From positions 1-14,812 of the forward strand of contig JAKOSQ010000193.1 of the NCBI GenBank assembly GCA_029777215.1: a stretch of DNA of 14,812 nucleotides, given 5' to 3'. This DNA comes from Bacillota bacterium. GTDB taxonomy: Bacteria; Bacillota; Clostridia; Oscillospirales; Oscillospiraceae. The notes beneath the pieces were generated by a model that saw only the letters and a program-made list of their open reading frames with translations, did not search any database and had not been told where the DNA came from. How positions within the stretch are numbered: position 1 is the stretch's first letter; every line of letters begins with the position of its first letter. Both the position numbers and the translations under genes were made by a program. Positions 13,604 through 14,812 of the stretch are shown in pieces.

Positions 13604-13764
13604 TTGCCGCCGTGAGGCGGCAACGGGGGGACGCCCGCTGCGCGGGCCGAAAAAAAGGTGCGGAGACGCCGTCTCCGCGAACCCCTGCGCCCTGTTGGGC
13701 GCAAAGAGTGCGGGGGCCTCGTCCCCGCCGCCCCCGTCCTCCCGCTTGCCCGCTGCGCGGGCAA
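13604..13764. repeat. Array of six consecutive hairpins
   Basis: After the argS terminator, six further stems stand side by side with little spacing. They are TTGCCGCC/GGCGGCAA 13604-13623; GCCCGC/GCGGGC 13633-13647; GCGGAGAC/GTCTCCGC 13660-13678; TGCGCCC/GGGCGCA 13686-13703; GCGGGG/CCCCGC 13710-13728; and TTGCCCGC/GCGGGCAA 13746-13764. The core GCCCGCTGCGCGGGC occurs twice, at 13633-13647 and 13748-13762. The last hairpin ends 3 nt from the spmB stop. No start codon with a ribosome-binding site and no known RNA family was recognised. It could be a dispersed palindromic element, a structured RNA or a transcription barrier between convergent genes. Confidence 0.6.
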
Positions 13765-13767
13765 AGA

Positions 13768-14289
13768 TCACCCCCAGAAAACTCTGGAGAAAAACGCTGC
13801 CGCGAGAAAGCCCGCCAAATCCGCGATCAGTGCGGCGGGAATGGCATGGCGCGTGTCCCGGATGCCCGCTGCCCCAAAATAGACGGCGATCACATAGAAG
13901 GTCGTCTCCGTCGAGCCGAGCATCACCGCCGCTGTGCGGCCCGTCAGCGAATTCGCCCCGGCCGTGCGGATGATGTCGCTGCCGACTGCGAGCGCGCCGC
14001 TGCCACTCACGGGGCGTATGAGCATCAGGGCCACCGTTTCCGGCGGGACCCCTAAACGGGACAGAAGCGGCGACAGAAGCGCGGTCAGCGCGTCGAGCGC
14101 GCCGCTGGCGCGCAGCATCGCGACCGCCGGGAGCAGGACCGTCAACGCGGGCAGAATGCCGGCGGCGGTCTTGAGTCCGTCCTTCGCGCCGGCACTCATC
14201 GCGCCGAAGACGTCCACGCCCCGGCAGAGCGCAAAGCAGCAGACCAGCGCGAGAATGAGGGGGACGGCGAGCGCCGCGGCGTCCTTCAA
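13768..14289 (-). CDS. spmB: Spore maturation protein B
   Basis: A 173-residue membrane protein with nucleoside-recognition (Gate) domain features. The family motifs LIRPVSGSGAL (residues 90-100), GSTETTFYVIAVYFGAAGIRD-like (starting at 125, with STETTFYV) and an N-terminal hydrophobic helix are present. With SpmA it is needed for full dehydration and heat resistance of the spore core in Bacillus and Clostridium; the transported substrate is unknown. The start is TTG at 14289-14287, overlapping the spmA stop in TTGA, with GAGAGGG 7 nt upstream; no better start exists nearby. Tight overlap implies coupled translation with spmA. Confidence 0.93.
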   Translation of the reverse strand: MKDAAALAVPLILALVCCFALCRGVDVFGAMSAGAKDGLKTAAGILPALTVLLPAVAMLRASGALDALTALLSPLLSRLGVPPETVALMLIRPVSGSGALAVGSDIIRTAGANSLTGRTAAVMLGSTETTFYVIAVYFGAAGIRDTRHAIPAALIADLAGFLAAAFFSRVFWG

Positions 14290-14812
14290 AGCGCTGCCCT
14301 CTCAAAGGCGCGGGCCGCGAGCAGGCCCGCCGCGACCGACACGAGCGAGGAGAGCCAGACCGCCGGCAGAATGTCAAAGGGCGCGTCCGCGCCGAGCGAG
14401 GCGCGCAGAGCGGCCACCGTCGTCGGCAGCAGCTGAATCGAGGCGGTGTTGAGCACGACAAGACGGCAGAGCTCGTCGGACGCCGTATCCTGCCCGGAGA
14501 GCCGCCGGAGCCCCTTTGCCGCGCGGATGCCGGCGGGCGTCGCGGCGTTGCCCAGACCGAGCAGGTTTGCCGAGACGTTCGACGTCAGCGCGTCCATCGT
14601 TTCCGTGTCGCGCAGGGCCGAGGGGAACAGCCGCCCGAGCAGCGGGCGCAGCAGCCGCGAGAGCGCTTCCGATATGCCGCTGCGCCGCATCGTCTCCATC
14701 ACTCCGGACCAGAGACAGAGCATGCCACACATCGCCAGCGTCAGCTCGACCGAGGCGCGCGCGCCGTCGAGCGCCGCCGCCGAGACGGCGGACAGCGTGC
14801 CGGAGAGCAGTC
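14286..14812 (-). CDS. spmA: Spore maturation protein A, 5' end cut by window
   Basis: The last 174 residues of SpmA are visible; the frame stays open to the window edge, so the start lies outside and the Met at 14732 is internal. The homologous N-terminal helix region GARASVELTLAMCGMLCLWS continues into GVMETMRRSG. The motifs ANLLGLGNAATPAGIRA and VLNTASIQLLPTTV are diagnostic of SpmA. By comparison with the B. subtilis protein, roughly 20-30 residues are missing. It precedes spmB on the same transcript with a 4-nt overlap. In B. subtilis the pair lies in an operon with dacB, which cannot be checked here. Confidence 0.93.
   Translation of the reverse strand, partial: LLSGTLSAVSAAALDGARASVELTLAMCGMLCLWSGVMETMRRSGISEALSRLLRPLLGRLFPSALRDTETMDALTSNVSANLLGLGNAATPAGIRAAKGLRRLSGQDTASDELCRLVVLNTASIQLLPTTVAALRASLGADAPFDILPAVWLSSLVSVAAGLLAARAFERAAL

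Noticed and set aside
13526..14461. A long - strand frame covering the hairpin array and spmB
   Set aside because: It is a different frame of spmA/spmB DNA with low-complexity arginine/proline-rich translation and no ribosome-binding site; SpmA and SpmB motifs lie in the other frames.
1..14812. A previously undescribed multi-gene defence, mobile or biosynthetic system
   Set aside because: All complete genes except one small acidic protein belong to known core or sporulation families, and there is no cluster of unknown genes, recombinase, toxin-antitoxin pair or CRISPR repeat.

Overview
The window is a chromosomal segment from a spore-forming Clostridia bacterium. GC-rich codon use together with spoVAC, spmA and spmB points to the Oscillospiraceae/Oscillospirales group, but this placement is an inference from gene content and not a database match. 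No tRNA, rRNA, CRISPR array, insertion sequence or phage gene was seen.

Positions 1-8990 hold the distal spc operon fused to the alpha operon, all on the + strand: rpsH-rplF-rplR-rpsE-rpmD-rplO-secY-adk-map-(KOW protein)-infA-rpmJ-rpsM-rpsK-rpsD-rpoA-rplQ. It ends at a very strong intrinsic terminator. Most gaps are 0-21 nt, with stop/start overlaps at adk/map, map/KOW and KOW/infA. Three wider gaps stand out: before rpsM (144 nt), before rpoA (80 nt) and before rplQ (77 nt). The first two contain RNA folds that could hide the next ribosome-binding site. The products are ribosomal proteins, the Sec translocon channel, adenylate kinase, methionine aminopeptidase, IF1 and the RNA polymerase alpha subunit, which is standard growth-rate-controlled core machinery.

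Positions 8991-10495 form an accessory-looking block. It contains a non-coding convergent region with a perfect 15-bp inverted repeat, a lone spoVAC on the - strand, an unrecognised acidic 136-residue gene on the - strand, and a divergent promoter region of about 300 nt. The spoVAC ribosome-binding site lies in a hairpin that is followed by seven Ts and then the start codon.

Positions 10496-13580 hold murI, a YwiB-like DUF1934 gene and argS on the + strand. A near-perfect sigma-A promoter lies in the last codons of murI, with its -10 box overlapping the murI stop. argS ends in a strong terminator, followed by six more back-to-back hairpins (to 13764).

Positions 13768-14812 hold spmB and the 3' part of spmA on the - strand, a pair needed for spore core dehydration.

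The gene content is ordinary and I did not find a new multi-gene system. The points worth a second look are in the RNA and regulatory layer: sequestered or hairpin-bridged Shine-Dalgarno sites, the promoter hidden in murI, the hairpin array after argS, the HIGH-motif substitution in ArgRS, and the unknown 136-residue gene.
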